Shown: positions 42,236 to 53,272, numbered from the stretch's first letter. The stretch is DNA of 64,000 nt from Bordetella sp. (GCA_022818765.1 CP063810.1:483052-547051); one strand, 5' to 3'. Notes: a model not told the origin generated them from the letters alone. A program made the numbers and translations.

Positions 42236-43543
42236 ATGCAAAATGCTAAAAAATTCATTGGAAATTTATTGCCCAATCATCAAAATAATAAACCTAAAAA
42301 AATTGCACGTTGTACACATGGAATTGATCCAAAATATTTATCTAAGAATGCAGTAAATGTATGTAAGACTCTTCATAATCATGGATATGAAGCATATATA
42401 GTTGGAGGAGCTGTTAGAGATCTTATTATTGGTTTAAAACCAAAGGATTTTGATGTTGTAACAAATGCTAAACCCTCTCAAATCCAATCTCTTTTCAAAA
42501 GAGCTCGAATTATTGGAAAACGATTTCAATTAGTGCATGTTTCTTTTGGTCGAGAAATTATAGAAACTTCTACATTTCGTTCAAATGCATCAGAAACTCT
42601 TAACATTGATAATCAAGGTCGAATTTTGCTTGATAATGCTTTTGGATCACAGCCGGAAGATGCTAAAAAGCGAGATTTCACTATAAATGCTCTTTATTAC
42701 GATCCAAATACAGAAGAAGTAACTGACTATCATAATGGGATAATTGATCTTAAAAAAGGTATAATTCGAATTATAGGAAATGCTTCTGAACGTTACCGAG
42801 AGGATCCGATTCGGATACTAAGAGCTATACGCTTCGCAGCTAAATTTAATGGAAAAATAGATAAAGCTAGTAACTTACCAATGCCTTTTTTAGCATCAAA
42901 ATTAATACAAAATGTACCACAATCACGCTTGTTTGATGAAATAATAAAAATTCTTACATGTGGTTATTCTATAGGTTGCCTTGAACAAATACTCCTAAAA
43001 GGATTACATTGTAGTTCAATACCAATATTAAATATTGCACTTGATCAATTTTCTAGTACAAGTTTTGTTCAATTAGCTTTAAAAAATACTGATTCACGAG
43101 TAAAAGAAGGAAAAAGTGTAAGTTGCGGATTTTTATTTGCTGTGCTTCTTTGGAAAAAAGTTAAATTACAGTTTGAAAAATTTGAAAAATCAGGAAGATT
43201 TAATATTAAATCTTCAATGATTCAAGCAGTTAAATGTACTATCAACGAACAAACAAAAAAATTAAATATACATCGTCGTTTTTCTGTTACTATGAGCGAG
43301 ATTTGGCTCATGCAAACAAATTTTGATCGAAGATTGAAAAAAATTATTTATCATACAATTAAACAATCTTGCTTTCGTGCTGCTTGCGATTTTTTACAGT
43401 TGCGTGCAGCTTTTGGTGAATTTGATATTGGATTAGCACAATGGTGGATGAATCTAGCGAATGCTAATATTAACGAACGAGAAAAGATGATAGATAGTTT
43501 GAATGATCAATCTAATGAAAATATTAGCGAATTATGTAAATAA
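42236..43543 (+). CDS. pcnB: Poly(A) polymerase I
   Basis: Adds 3' poly(A) tails that promote RNA decay. The nucleotidyltransferase head has YIVGGAVRDLIIG and the acidic pair in KDFDVVTNA, followed by RARIIGKRFQLVHVSFGREIIETSTFR, which favours PcnB over CCA-adding enzyme. The neck has ERYREDPIRILRAIRFAAKF. It has 435 residues from the ATG at 42236; a TTG three codons upstream is possible. Because tRNA genes here encode CCA, a CCA enzyme is less needed. Intact. Confidence 0.93.
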   Translation: MQNAKKFIGNLLPNHQNNKPKKIARCTHGIDPKYLSKNAVNVCKTLHNHGYEAYIVGGAVRDLIIGLKPKDFDVVTNAKPSQIQSLFKRARIIGKRFQLVHVSFGREIIETSTFRSNASETLNIDNQGRILLDNAFGSQPEDAKKRDFTINALYYDPNTEEVTDYHNGIIDLKKGIIRIIGNASERYREDPIRILRAIRFAAKFNGKIDKASNLPMPFLASKLIQNVPQSRLFDEIIKILTCGYSIGCLEQILLKGLHCSSIPILNIALDQFSSTSFVQLALKNTDSRVKEGKSVSCGFLFAVLLWKKVKLQFEKFEKSGRFNIKSSMIQAVKCTINEQTKKLNIHRRFSVTMSEIWLMQTNFDRRLKKIIYHTIKQSCFRAACDFLQLRAAFGEFDIGLAQWWMNLANANINEREKMIDSLNDQSNENISELCK

Positions 43544-43545
43544 CT

Positions 43546-44070
43546 ATGTTAAAAAATAGGCGTCTGCATTCAACGTTAAAAACAAAAGCTTACATTAGTT
43601 TAGGTGCAAATTTAGGATTTGATATCTTAAATAAGCTATATAAGGTTCTTGAAGAAATTTCATTTATACATGGAGTGAAAATCTGTAAAATTTCTAATTT
43701 TTATCAAACTGCTCCTTTAAAAACACGTGGACCGGATTTTATTAATTGTGTAGCAATGTTAGAAACCTATGTACCTCCGTTAGATCTATTAGAAATATTT
43801 CATCGTATTGAAAAATATTATGGGCGAGAAAGAAGCTGGAAAAATGCCCCACGTCTTCTAGATCTTGATTTATTGTCATATGGTAACGTAGAAATGGAAA
43901 CAAAAGAACTAATTTTACCACACCCACGAATACAAGAAAGAGCTTTTATATTGAAACCTTTATTAGATATATCTCCCGAATTAGAACTTCCAAAAATTGG
44001 AAAAATAAAAATGATTTTACGCTGGAATTTAGATCAAAATGTCAAAATATTACAAAAATTTGATCAATAA
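43546..44070 (+). CDS. folK: 7,8-dihydro-6-hydroxymethylpterin pyrophosphokinase
   Basis: HPPK transfers pyrophosphate to the pterin in folate synthesis. YISLGANLG, FYQTAPL, DFINCVAMLET and the signature RLLDLDLLSYG, then LILPHPRIQERAFILKPL, are all present. It has 174 residues, starts two bases after pcnB, and is the last gene of the hda-HAD-pcnB-folK unit. Intact. Confidence 0.95.
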   Translation: MLKNRRLHSTLKTKAYISLGANLGFDILNKLYKVLEEISFIHGVKICKISNFYQTAPLKTRGPDFINCVAMLETYVPPLDLLEIFHRIEKYYGRERSWKNAPRLLDLDLLSYGNVEMETKELILPHPRIQERAFILKPLLDISPELELPKIGKIKMILRWNLDQNVKILQKFDQ

Positions 44071-44265
44071 TAAGAAACGAAAAAAATTTCATTTAAATTT
44101 TTCTTTAGAACTTGCTAAGTTTTAACTTTTCATAGAACACATTGTTTATTTTTTATTCATTTGATATTTTTGATAAATAATCATTTAAGTTTGAAAAACA
44201 TAAATATATTGATAGTTAATAATAAACAATTATTTAATTTTTAAAATCAAATAAAACTAATTTAC

Positions 44266-45153
44266 ATGTATAGCTTTCAAGATATCATTTTTAAAATTAA
44301 TCATTATTGGTGCAATCATTGCTGTGCTTTAATGCAACCTTATGATATAGAAATAGGCGCAGCAACATCTCATAGATCTACTTTCTTTCATGCAATTGGA
44401 CCTGAACCTTGGCGAGCTGCTTACCTGCAACCAACAAGACGACCAAAAGATGGTCGATACGGAGAAAATCCAAACCGATTACAACAATATTATCAATATC
44501 AGGTTGTTTTAAAACCTCCTCCTACAGAGATTATTAACTTATATATTGATTCACTTATAGCATTAAAAATTAATCCTAAAGAACATGATATAAGATTTGT
44601 AGAAGATAATTGGGAAAATCCAACATTGGGTTCTTGGGGACTTGGTTGGGAAGTCTGGCTTGATGGGATGGAAATTAGTCAATTTACATATTTTCAGCAA
44701 GTAGGGGGATTAGATTGCAAACCAATTACTGGTGAAATTACATATGGCTTAGAAAGGCTAGCTATGCATTTACAAAATGTTGATAGTGTCTTTGATTTAA
44801 TATGGTCAAAAGATATAAATGAAAAACCAATATTTTATCGAGATATTTTTCTACAAAATGAGATTGAGCAATCAGCATATAATTTTATACATGCTAATCC
44901 TGATCTATTATTTGATCGTTTTAATGATTATGAAAGTGAAGCTACTCGGTTAATAGGTATTCCTCTGATTATACCAGCTTATGAATCAACATTAAAAGCA
45001 GCACATACGTTTAACATATTAGATGCACGAGGAGTAATTAGCAGGACTGAAAGAACATCTTATATTGGACGAATTCGTGATTTATCAAGACTTATTGCGC
45101 TAGCATATTACAGCTACAGGAAAAATCTTAACTTTCCAATGCTTCATCTATGA
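44266..45153 (+). CDS. glyQ: Glycyl-tRNA synthetase, alpha subunit
   Basis: Catalytic alpha subunit of bacterial alpha2beta2 Gly[46 protein letters not shown] and [25 protein letters not shown] are family signatures. 295 residues. It lies 27 bases before glyS. The lnt gene expected nearby in free-living relatives is not seen upstream. Intact. Confidence 0.97.
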   Translation: MYSFQDIIFKINHYWCNHCCALMQPYDIEIGAATSHRSTFFHAIGPEPWRAAYLQPTRRPKDGRYGENPNRLQQYYQYQVVLKPPPTEIINLYIDSLIALKINPKEHDIRFVEDNWENPTLGSWGLGWEVWLDGMEISQFTYFQQVGGLDCKPITGEITYGLERLAMHLQNVDSVFDLIWSKDINEKPIFYRDIFLQNEIEQSAYNFIHANPDLLFDRFNDYESEATRLIGIPLIIPAYESTLKAAHTFNILDARGVISRTERTSYIGRIRDLSRLIALAYYSYRKNLNFPMLHL

Positions 45154-45180
45154 ATCAAAAGATTTTTCTGGAATAAACAA

Positions 45181-47331
45181 ATGGATTACAACACTGATAC
45201 TTTATTAATAGAACTTCTTACTGAAGAATTACCACCTAAAGTTTTAAAGAAATTAGGTCAAGCTTTTGCAGAGAACTTACAAATTGAATTAGAAAAAGAA
45301 GGTTTAATAAAACCATCATCTAATTGTAAGATAGAAATCTTTATGACGGCAAGACGATTAGGCGTTATGTTTTCTGATGTTTTTGAGAAAGCAGAAGATA
45401 GATTTTCTGATGAACGGTTAATGCCTGTAGAAATAGGTTTAACTAAAACAGGAGAATTTACTCCTATATTTTCTCAAAGGTTGACTGAAAAAGGTTTTAA
45501 AAAAAATGATTCAAATTTTTCTATAGAAATAATTCAAAATAAAGGAAAACAATATCTAACTGTTCGAAAAAAAATTCCAGGGAAGGTTTTATCTGAAATT
45601 CTACAAAAAGGATTGGAAAGTTCTATTGCTAATCTACCTATACCAAAATTTATGCAATATCAATTATCCGATGGAATAAGTACTGTGAGATTTATTCGAC
45701 CTGCTCATCGACTGTTAGTACTGTTTGGAACACAAATACTTCCTATTAATATTCTTGGATTACAAGCAGGTCGAGAGACATATGGCCATAGGTTTATGAG
45801 AAAAAGCCCAATTGTTTTAAATTCAGCAAAAAATTATGAAGTTACTTTAGGTAAAGTAGGTTATGTCATTGCATCATTCTATAAGCGTCGTAAAAAAATC
45901 ATTTCTCAATTAGAAAAAACAGCAAATTATCTTGGTGCAATATTGGGTCCAAAAGATGAAATTGAAAATTTATTAGATGAAGTTACAGCACTTGTTGAAT
46001 ACCCAACAGTCTATATTGGAGAATTTGATGAAAAATTCCTTCAAATTCCATCAGAATGTCTAATTCTCACTATGTGTTTAAAACAAAAATACTTTCCATT
46101 ATTTAATTCTTACAATAATAAGCTTACAAATTATTTTTTGATTGTTAGTAACACATTTACAAAAGATCCTCATAAAATAATTAATGGGAATAAACGAGTT
46201 ATTCATTCAAGATTATCTGATGCAAAATTTTTTTATGAATCTGATCTAAAAATTCAATTAAAAAACCGTGTCAAGCAATTGAGCTCAGTCATTTATCATA
46301 ATGATTTGGGAAATCAATTTGATCGAACAGAAAGAATACGGAAAATAGCTTGTTTTATTGCAAGTTGTGTTGGCTCCAATATTCAAAAATCTGATAGAGC
46401 TGCTAAATTATCTAAAGCTGATCTTTTATCAAATATGGTAATTGAGTTTCCAGAATTGCAAGGAATTATGGGAGCTTATTATGCCGAACATGATGGAGAA
46501 TGTCTTTCTATTGTAGAAGCAATTCGCAATCAATATAAAAATAACTATGATGATGGTGATATTATTAACGAAAAATCAATTATAGCGTTGACTCTCTTCG
46601 TTTCTGAAAGATTAGAAAATATATTAGGAATTTGGGGAATAGGTTTGATTCCATCCGGTGATAGTGACCCTTTTGGATTGCGTCGAGCAGCTATTGGCAT
46701 AATCAGTGCTTTTGAACAATTACAAAAAAGTGAATGGTTAAAAAAAATCAACACAACATTTCCTCTTTCTTTAAATGTTTTAATTAGAATTACATTCATG
46801 ACATTTCCTGTTTGGAACATCCAAATTCAATCTCTTAGAGAAATAAAAAATTTTATTTATGAGCGTTACCGTTATCGATTAATTGATAGTACTAATAAGA
46901 ATTTAGTAAATTCTATAATTTCTCTATCCCCCCCTTTACAACAAGTAGTTCCTCGTTTAGAGGCTCTTAAAAAATTTATGTTACTTCCGGAAGCGGAAAA
47001 ACTAATTTCAATAAATAAGAGGATTCGAAATCTTCTAAAAAATACCGAAAATGGAATTTATCATATAGATAAAAACTTTCTGTATGAAATAGATGAAAGA
47101 ATTTTGTTTGAAAAAATCAATGAAATTGAAGAAAAAGTTGAAGATGCTAAAATACAAGAGAATTTTTATTCTATCTTTAACATATTACTTGAAGTTCAAA
47201 AACCTATTGAAAAATTTTTCCAAAATATATTCGTTATGTCTGATAATATAAAATTGCGCACTAATAGGTTATCTTTACTCATTAAAGCAAATAAATTAAT
47301 GAATCGAATTGTTGATTTTTCAAAAATTTAA
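45181..47331 (+). CDS. glyS: Glycyl-tRNA synthetase, beta subunit
   Basis: Beta subunit that binds and positions tRNA-Gly; it contains an HD-like domain and a C-terminal anticodon-binding domain. LLIELLTEELPPKVLKKLG, RFIRPAHRLLVLFG, GHRFM, LGLQAGRET, GIMGAYYAEHDGE and PSGDSDPFGLRRAAIGI are characteristic. It has 716 residues, normal, with an intact frame despite many A-runs. Confidence 0.97.
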   Translation: MDYNTDTLLIELLTEELPPKVLKKLGQAFAENLQIELEKEGLIKPSSNCKIEIFMTARRLGVMFSDVFEKAEDRFSDERLMPVEIGLTKTGEFTPIFSQRLTEKGFKKNDSNFSIEIIQNKGKQYLTVRKKIPGKVLSEILQKGLESSIANLPIPKFMQYQLSDGISTVRFIRPAHRLLVLFGTQILPINILGLQAGRETYGHRFMRKSPIVLNSAKNYEVTLGKVGYVIASFYKRRKKIISQLEKTANYLGAILGPKDEIENLLDEVTALVEYPTVYIGEFDEKFLQIPSECLILTMCLKQKYFPLFNSYNNKLTNYFLIVSNTFTKDPHKIINGNKRVIHSRLSDAKFFYESDLKIQLKNRVKQLSSVIYHNDLGNQFDRTERIRKIACFIASCVGSNIQKSDRAAKLSKADLLSNMVIEFPELQGIMGAYYAEHDGECLSIVEAIRNQYKNNYDDGDIINEKSIIALTLFVSERLENILGIWGIGLIPSGDSDPFGLRRAAIGIISAFEQLQKSEWLKKINTTFPLSLNVLIRITFMTFPVWNIQIQSLREIKNFIYERYRYRLIDSTNKNLVNSIISLSPPLQQVVPRLEALKKFMLLPEAEKLISINKRIRNLLKNTENGIYHIDKNFLYEIDERILFEKINEIEEKVEDAKIQENFYSIFNILLEVQKPIEKFFQNIFVMSDNIKLRTNRLSLLIKANKLMNRIVDFSKI

Positions 47332-47477
47332 TAACTGTAAAATCTGCTATTTCTGAATTGATATAATGAGTATTGTAGTTAGCTATTATAATTTCTTATT
47401 AATAAATGATTAATGAATATATTTCTATGATGTTAATCTATCCACTATTCTTATCAATTAATTAAACGAAAAATTAA

Positions 47478-48182
47478 ATGATTTATCTCCGCTCATTTTT
47501 ATATTCCATTTTCTTAATTTTCACATCTATTTTTTATTCAATAGTTTGTATAGTTTTGTATCCGTTCATATCATCAAATTCTTATTACAAGCTTATATCT
47601 GTATGGACCAATTTGGCACTTTGGGGCTGTATAAAAATTTGTAAAATTCGCTGGAAAATTAGAGGAATGGAAAATTTACCAAATAAGCCTGTAATTATAT
47701 TATCTAATCATCAATCAGTATGGGAAACTTTGTTTTTCTTATCGAAGATGCCAAAAAATATTTGTTATGTTTATAAACAAGAACTACATTGGATTCCGTT
47801 TTTTGGATGGGGATTAGCATTGTTGCATATGATCCCAATCAATCGATCAAAAAGCCAAAATGCTTTTAAAAGAATAATACAACAAGGAAGAAGGAAATTA
47901 GAAGAAGATTTATGGATCATCCTCTTTCCTGAAGGAAAGAGGATGTATTCTGAAGAAATAGGTATATTTCAAAAAAGCGGAGCATTCCTTTCTATAAAGA
48001 CACAAATTCCTATTATTCCTGTCGCACATAATTCAGGTAAATATTGGACTAAAACACTTTTCTTGCCAGGTCTCATTAATTTATCAATAGGAACAGCAAT
48101 CAAACCAAAAAATATGAACGTAGATGAGCTTAATGAAAAGGTAAGATCTTGGATAAAAAATGAAACTCTACTACTTAAATAG
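47478..48182 (+). CDS. plsC: 1-acyl-sn-glycerol-3-phosphate acyltransferase
   Basis: PlsC acylates lysophosphatidate to phosphatidate. N-terminal membrane anchor about residues 5-30. Acyltransferase motifs: NHQSVWETLF (the HX4D box, here with Glu at the acidic position, which I recall as common in Burkholderiales homologues), then FPEGKRMYSEE, and IPIIPVAHNSG. 234 residues. In free-living relatives gmhB usually stands between glyS and plsC; it is missing here. Intact. Confidence 0.92.
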   Translation: MIYLRSFLYSIFLIFTSIFYSIVCIVLYPFISSNSYYKLISVWTNLALWGCIKICKIRWKIRGMENLPNKPVIILSNHQSVWETLFFLSKMPKNICYVYKQELHWIPFFGWGLALLHMIPINRSKSQNAFKRIIQQGRRKLEEDLWIILFPEGKRMYSEEIGIFQKSGAFLSIKTQIPIIPVAHNSGKYWTKTLFLPGLINLSIGTAIKPKNMNVDELNEKVRSWIKNETLLLK

Positions 48183-48230
48183 AGACAAGTAATTAATCTT
48201 CATTTATCTAAAATGATATCAACCGAATTC

Positions 48231-49673
48231 TCATTCAACTTTTAATATTTGTAAGGTATTTGTTCCTCCACTATTGCGTTCTAAATTTCCTCTAGCTAAA
48301 ACAATCCAATCTCCATTTTTAACAAAATTTAACATTTTTAATTGGTTAATTGCTGCGTAATTCATGTTTTCAAGTGAATAATTTAAAGCATCAAATTGTA
48401 ACGGAGTAACTCCTCTAAATAAAGATACTCTATTTAAAGTGGCTCTATGTGGACTATATGAATAAATCGGTATGCCTGAACGTATGCGAGACATAATTAA
48501 AGGAGTCTGTCCGCTCTCTGTAAGTGTGATAATAGCTTTAATACCCGGAAAATGGTTAGCAGCATACATAGCTGATAGGGCTATAGTTTCATCACAACGC
48601 GTAAATATTTCGCCTAATCGATGCTGAGAACTAATAGCTGTTGGATGTTTCTCAGCACCGATACAAATCCTAGCCATTGCTTGAACAGCTTCAATTGGAT
48701 ATTTTCCAGAAGCACTTTCAGCTGAAAGCATTACGGCATCAGTATAATCTAATACAGCATTTGCTATATCAGACACTTCTGCTCTAGTAGGAATTGGATT
48801 TAAAATCATTGATTCCATCATCTGTGTTGCTGTAATTACCAATTTATTAAAAGTTCTAGCACGTTGAATAATTCGTTTCTGAATACCAACGAGCTCTGCT
48901 TCCCCAACTTCCACTCCAAGATCTCCTCGAGCAACCATAACACCATCACTTGCTTCAATTAAAGAATCTAAAGATTGATTATCAACAACGGCTTCAGCAC
49001 GTTCTATTTTAACAATAATCCAGGCAAGACTTCCTGTGTTTCTGACTAAAGAACGCACTATTTCAATATCGTCTTTATATCTTAAAAATGACACAGCTAA
49101 ATAATCAAGTTCTAGTTCAGCTACAAATTTAATATCTTCTTTATCTTTATCTGTAAGACTAGGTGCTGATAATCCACCACCACGTCGATTAATCCCCTTA
49201 TTGCTTGATAAAGGTCCACCAATAGATACTTTTGTATAGATGCAGTCTTTAGATATTCTTTCTACAATAAGTTCAACACGACCATCATCAAGTATTAATT
49301 CATCTCCCTCTTTGCAATCTTGCACTAGATTTTTGTAATCTATTCCGACAATTTTTGAATTTCCATCTTCTTTTGGATGATTAATGGACAGGATAAATTT
49401 ATCTCCGGAATTAAGAAATACTTTATCATTTTTAAAACCAGCTATTCTTAATTTAGGACCTTGCAAATCACCCATAATAGCAACGGAACGTCCTAATTTA
49501 TTTGATATAGATCTAACTAATCTAACTCGGTTTCTATGATCATTCATATGTCCATGAGAGAAATTCAAACGAATTACATCCACACCAACTTTCAGCAATT
49601 TTTCAATTATCTCCTCAGTGGAGCTTGCAGGTCCTAAAGTAGCAACAATTTTAGTTCGTCGTTGTTCGATCAT
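48231..49673 (-). CDS. pyk: Pyruvate kinase
   Basis: Converts PEP and ADP to pyruvate and ATP. RRTKIVATLGPASS is at the N-terminus; IVKIERAEAVVDN carries the catalytic Lys and Glu; GVMVARGDLGVEV and ITATQMMESMI are active-site loops. 480 residues, normal. It converges with plsC. Intact; it indicates ATP generation from PEP. Confidence 0.97.
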   Translation of the reverse strand: MIEQRRTKIVATLGPASSTEEIIEKLLKVGVDVIRLNFSHGHMNDHRNRVRLVRSISNKLGRSVAIMGDLQGPKLRIAGFKNDKVFLNSGDKFILSINHPKEDGNSKIVGIDYKNLVQDCKEGDELILDDGRVELIVERISKDCIYTKVSIGGPLSSNKGINRRGGGLSAPSLTDKDKEDIKFVAELELDYLAVSFLRYKDDIEIVRSLVRNTGSLAWIIVKIERAEAVVDNQSLDSLIEASDGVMVARGDLGVEVGEAELVGIQKRIIQRARTFNKLVITATQMMESMILNPIPTRAEVSDIANAVLDYTDAVMLSAESASGKYPIEAVQAMARICIGAEKHPTAISSQHRLGEIFTRCDETIALSAMYAANHFPGIKAIITLTESGQTPLIMSRIRSGIPIYSYSPHRATLNRVSLFRGVTPLQFDALNYSLENMNYAAINQLKMLNFVKNGDWIVLARGNLERNSGGTNTLQILKVE

Positions 49674-49793
49674 AGCAATGGTCCTTTTACATAAAAATAT
49701 TAATTTTTATATCTTAATACTTGAAGATTAAAAACTAACAATATATAAATAAATTTATATAACCAATATATGTCTTTTGACATGTTTATTCTC

Positions 49794-52484
49794 TCATGTC
49801 AATGTTCCATGGCATTGCTTAAATTTTTTTCCACTACCACATGGACAACGTTCATTTCGACCTATTTTTTTGTTTAAATCTTTAACAGTTTGAGGTTCAA
49901 TATCATCAACATGATGATATTGAATATTTTGAAAAAACGGTTGCATAATCTGACTTATTGAATAACTTTCTAAGGAAATTAAATTTTTTAGAACATTTCT
50001 TCGAATATGAATTAACATATCAGAAAACATTTCAAATGCCTCTCGTTTATATTCTTGTTTTGGATTTTTTTGAGCATAACCTCTCAAATGAATACCTTGC
50101 CTCAAATGGTCTAAAGAAGCTAAATGTTCTCTCCAATAAATATCTATAGATTGCAGAAAAATTATACGAGATAAGTGAGCCCATTTATTTTCACCAATTA
50201 CATTTAATTTTTTCTGATAAAAAATATTTATCAATTTTTGCAAATTTTCTAAGAATTCATCATTTGAATAGTAAGAGCCATCTTCCAGAAAATCTTCTGT
50301 TTTAAAATGAATCGACAATTCAGATTCTATATTTTCTTTAAAAGAATTTAAGTTATATTGTATTTCATCAGAAGAATTTTGCTTAATACAATAATTAAAA
50401 AAATCATTAACAACAGAAATTCGAAGATCATTAATAATTTCCAGTATATTGTCGCTTCGCAGAATTTCATTACGTTGAGAATACAGTACCAACCTTTGAT
50501 CATTAGATACATTATCATATTCTAATAATTGCTTGCGCATATCAAAATTTCTGTTTTCTACTTTTTTTTGAGCATTCTCAATAGCACGATTTACTATACT
50601 TGCTTCAATAGGCTCCCCTTCTGGTAAACTCAATCTCGCCATAATAGAACGTAACTTATCTCCAGCAAAAATCCGCATTAAAGAATCTTCTAATGATAAA
50701 TAAAATCTAGATGAACCAGGATCTCCTTGTCGACCTGCACGACCACGCAATTGGTTATCAATTCGACGTGATTCATGTCGTTCTGTTCCAATAATGCGTA
50801 ATCCTCCAGCCTCTTTAACTTTTTGATTTAAATAATTCCAAGTTGAATATAAATCTTTAATTAATTCTTTTTTCTCAAAATTAGTAATAAATTTATTAAA
50901 CTTAATTTCGTTAATCTGCTTATCAATATTGCCTCCTAAGACAATATCAGTTCCACGACCTGCCATATTTGTGGCAATGGTAATATGAGCAGGCTTTCCT
51001 GCCTCTGCAATAATAGCAGCTTCTCTTGCATGATGTTTTGCATTCAAAACATTATGAGGGATATTCTTCTCAGATAATAGTTTAGATAAAAATTCTGAGT
51101 TTTCAATACTCGCAGTTCCTACTAAAACAGGTTGTTCCCGATTATAACAATTATGAATATCTTCTAAAATTGATTTATATTTTTCATGCTTAGTTCTAAA
51201 TATTTGATCATTTTGATCAACACGAATCATAGGCTTATTTGTAGGAATAATAACTGTTTCAAGGTTATAAATATTTTGAAACTCATATGCTTCAGTATCT
51301 GCTGTCCCTGTCATACCTGACAAATTTTCATACATGCGGAAATAATTTTGGAAAGTGATTGAAGCAAGTACCTGATTTTCATTATTAACTTTCAATTTTT
51401 CTTTAGCTTCAATTGCCTGATGTAGACCATCAGACCATCGTCGTCCAGGCATCAAACGTCCCGTAAATTCATCAACTATTACTACTTGATTATTTTGTAC
51501 AACATATTGTTGATCTCGAAAAAACAAGTTATGTGCTCGCAAAGCTGCTACCAAATGATGCATCAAAGTAATATGTCGAGAATCATACAATGATTCACCT
51601 TTAGGCAGTAATCCAGTTTGGTATAGTATTTTTTCTGCTTTTTCATAACCAGATTCAGATAAATAAATTTGTTTGTTTTTTTCATCAATCCAAAAATCTC
51701 CTTTTGGTTCAGATTCATAATATTTTGGCTCAAACGGCATCTTTGTTAATAACGGAGGAATTGAATTCATATGAATATATAACTCAGGTTGATCTTCAGA
51801 TTGTCCTGAGATAATTAAAGGAGTGCGCGCTTCATCAATAAGAATCGAATCTATTTCATCCAAAATAGCATATGAAAGAGATTCTCCTTGACGTCTGTCT
51901 TCAATCTTATATTCCATATTATCGCGCAGATAATCAAATCCGAATTCGTTATTTGTCCCATAAACAATATCAGTGCGATATGATGCTTTTTTTTCTTCAA
52001 CTGATTGAGCAGGTATTACTGTACCCACAGTCATTCCAAGAAAACTATATAGACGTCCCATCCATTTAGCATCTCTACTTGCTAAATAATCATTTACAGT
52101 TACTATATGTACACTTTTTCCTGAAATTGCATTTAAATACGCTGGTAGCGTTGCCATTAATGTTTTACCTTCTCCAGTGCGCATTTCAGCAATTTTGCAA
52201 TTGTGTAATGCAATTCCTCCAAGAATTTGAGAATCAAAATGTCGCATATTAAATACACGTTTGCTAGCTTCTCTAACAACAGAAAAAGCCTCTGGAAGCA
52301 ATTTATTAAGTGATGCTCCTTCAATATATCGCATTCGGTACTCATCTGTTTTTGAGCGTAAAGCGTCATCAGAAAGCAAAGAAATAGAAAATTCTAAACT
52401 GTTTATTTTATGAACTAGATCACGATAACTTTTAATTAATCGATCATTTCGAGTACCTAAAATATTTTTTAAAAATGAAATCAT
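49794..52484 (-). CDS. secA: Preprotein translocase ATPase SecA
   Basis: Drives proteins through SecYEG. From the ATG at 52484 (MISFLKNILGTRND) it has 896 residues. Walker A is in EMRTGEGKTLMATLPAYL (about residue 100), the DEAD-like box in LDEIDSILIDEAR, and NBD2 motifs in TNMAGRGTDIVLGG and QLRGRAGRQGDPGSSRF. A C-terminal zinc motif CPCGSGKKFKQCHG, which binds SecB, is retained. In free-living relatives an M23 peptidase gene lies near; it is absent here. Intact over 2.7 kb. Confidence 0.97.
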   Translation of the reverse strand: MISFLKNILGTRNDRLIKSYRDLVHKINSLEFSISLLSDDALRSKTDEYRMRYIEGASLNKLLPEAFSVVREASKRVFNMRHFDSQILGGIALHNCKIAEMRTGEGKTLMATLPAYLNAISGKSVHIVTVNDYLASRDAKWMGRLYSFLGMTVGTVIPAQSVEEKKASYRTDIVYGTNNEFGFDYLRDNMEYKIEDRRQGESLSYAILDEIDSILIDEARTPLIISGQSEDQPELYIHMNSIPPLLTKMPFEPKYYESEPKGDFWIDEKNKQIYLSESGYEKAEKILYQTGLLPKGESLYDSRHITLMHHLVAALRAHNLFFRDQQYVVQNNQVVIVDEFTGRLMPGRRWSDGLHQAIEAKEKLKVNNENQVLASITFQNYFRMYENLSGMTGTADTEAYEFQNIYNLETVIIPTNKPMIRVDQNDQIFRTKHEKYKSILEDIHNCYNREQPVLVGTASIENSEFLSKLLSEKNIPHNVLNAKHHAREAAIIAEAGKPAHITIATNMAGRGTDIVLGGNIDKQINEIKFNKFITNFEKKELIKDLYSTWNYLNQKVKEAGGLRIIGTERHESRRIDNQLRGRAGRQGDPGSSRFYLSLEDSLMRIFAGDKLRSIMARLSLPEGEPIEASIVNRAIENAQKKVENRNFDMRKQLLEYDNVSNDQRLVLYSQRNEILRSDNILEIINDLRISVVNDFFNYCIKQNSSDEIQYNLNSFKENIESELSIHFKTEDFLEDGSYYSNDEFLENLQKLINIFYQKKLNVIGENKWAHLSRIIFLQSIDIYWREHLASLDHLRQGIHLRGYAQKNPKQEYKREAFEMFSDMLIHIRRNVLKNLISLESYSISQIMQPFFQNIQYHHVDDIEPQTVKDLNKKIGRNERCPCGSGKKFKQCHGTLT

Positions 52485-52800
52485 ACTAAACAATAATAAA
52501 TAAAAAACATTAATAATTTGACGAATTTTCTATCAAAACTTGCAATATTAATTAATCATTCAATTATTTGAATAAAGAGAACGATAAAATTCAATGAATT
52601 TAAGAAAATATAAAAAATCATACGAATTAAATAAAAAATGCTAATTTTATAGCAAATATATTTAATTCATTTATCTTACATTAAATTAGAAATTTTTATT
52701 TCTAATAGTATCAAAATCATATTTTTTTTCTTTTAAAATTTTTGATTTCCGCGGAATATTTATTCCAAATACACTTTAAACAAAAAGGCTTATATTTTTC
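52485..52800. other. Intergenic region upstream of secA
   Basis: About 315 AT-rich bases between secA (leftward) and the DUF721 gene (rightward). An M23 peptidase gene is expected here in Burkholderiales; I see no remnant. It should hold two divergent promoters. Confidence 0.4.
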
Positions 52801-53272
52801 ATGGCAAACAAAATTTTGGCTTGGATAAATTATGATATTCATGGAAATAATATATTAAGAATGGCTCAATTTTATCTTCAAATAAAAAGGTTATTAATAA
52901 TATTTTACCTTCTTACCTTTTAGATAAATTTTATTTGATTTTAATTAAAAGAACCTTACTTATTATTGTTTCGAATCCCCTTTATGCTTCAAAACTAAGA
53001 CAACTAATTCCAAGCATTTTACAAGCATTAATTGAAAAAAATATAAATTTGATTCAATTAAGATCAAAGTTCGCTATGGATTTATTAAAAATCCAGAATT
53101 TTATTCATCTTCAATCCGAAGAATAAAACCAATTAGCAAGCAAGCTCTAGAATCGTTTAAAAAATTACATAAGAATTTAAAACCTGGACCATTATCAGAT
53201 GCAATTCAAAAACTTTTAATCAATCAAGAATCTTTTGATAACTTTAAAAAAAAATATCCAGATAACCAATAA
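52801..53272 (+). pseudogene. DUF721 (DciA-like) protein, two -1 frameshifts
   Basis: The position between lpxC and secA and the pattern N-terminal helix, then LLIIVSNPLYASKLRQLIPSILQAL, match the DUF721 family, which includes the helicase loader DciA. Three segments lie in three frames. Adding one A at 52884-52888 (A5) joins YLQIK to VINNILPSYLLDKFY. Adding one A at 53066-53068 (A3) joins QLRSK to VRYGFIKNPEFYSS. The repaired protein has about 158 residues and ends LINQESFDNFKKKYPDNQ. Outside the two sites there is no stop. Whether it is DciA or a shorter relative cannot be settled here; if DciA, its loss would affect replication restart unless another loader exists. Confidence 0.75.
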
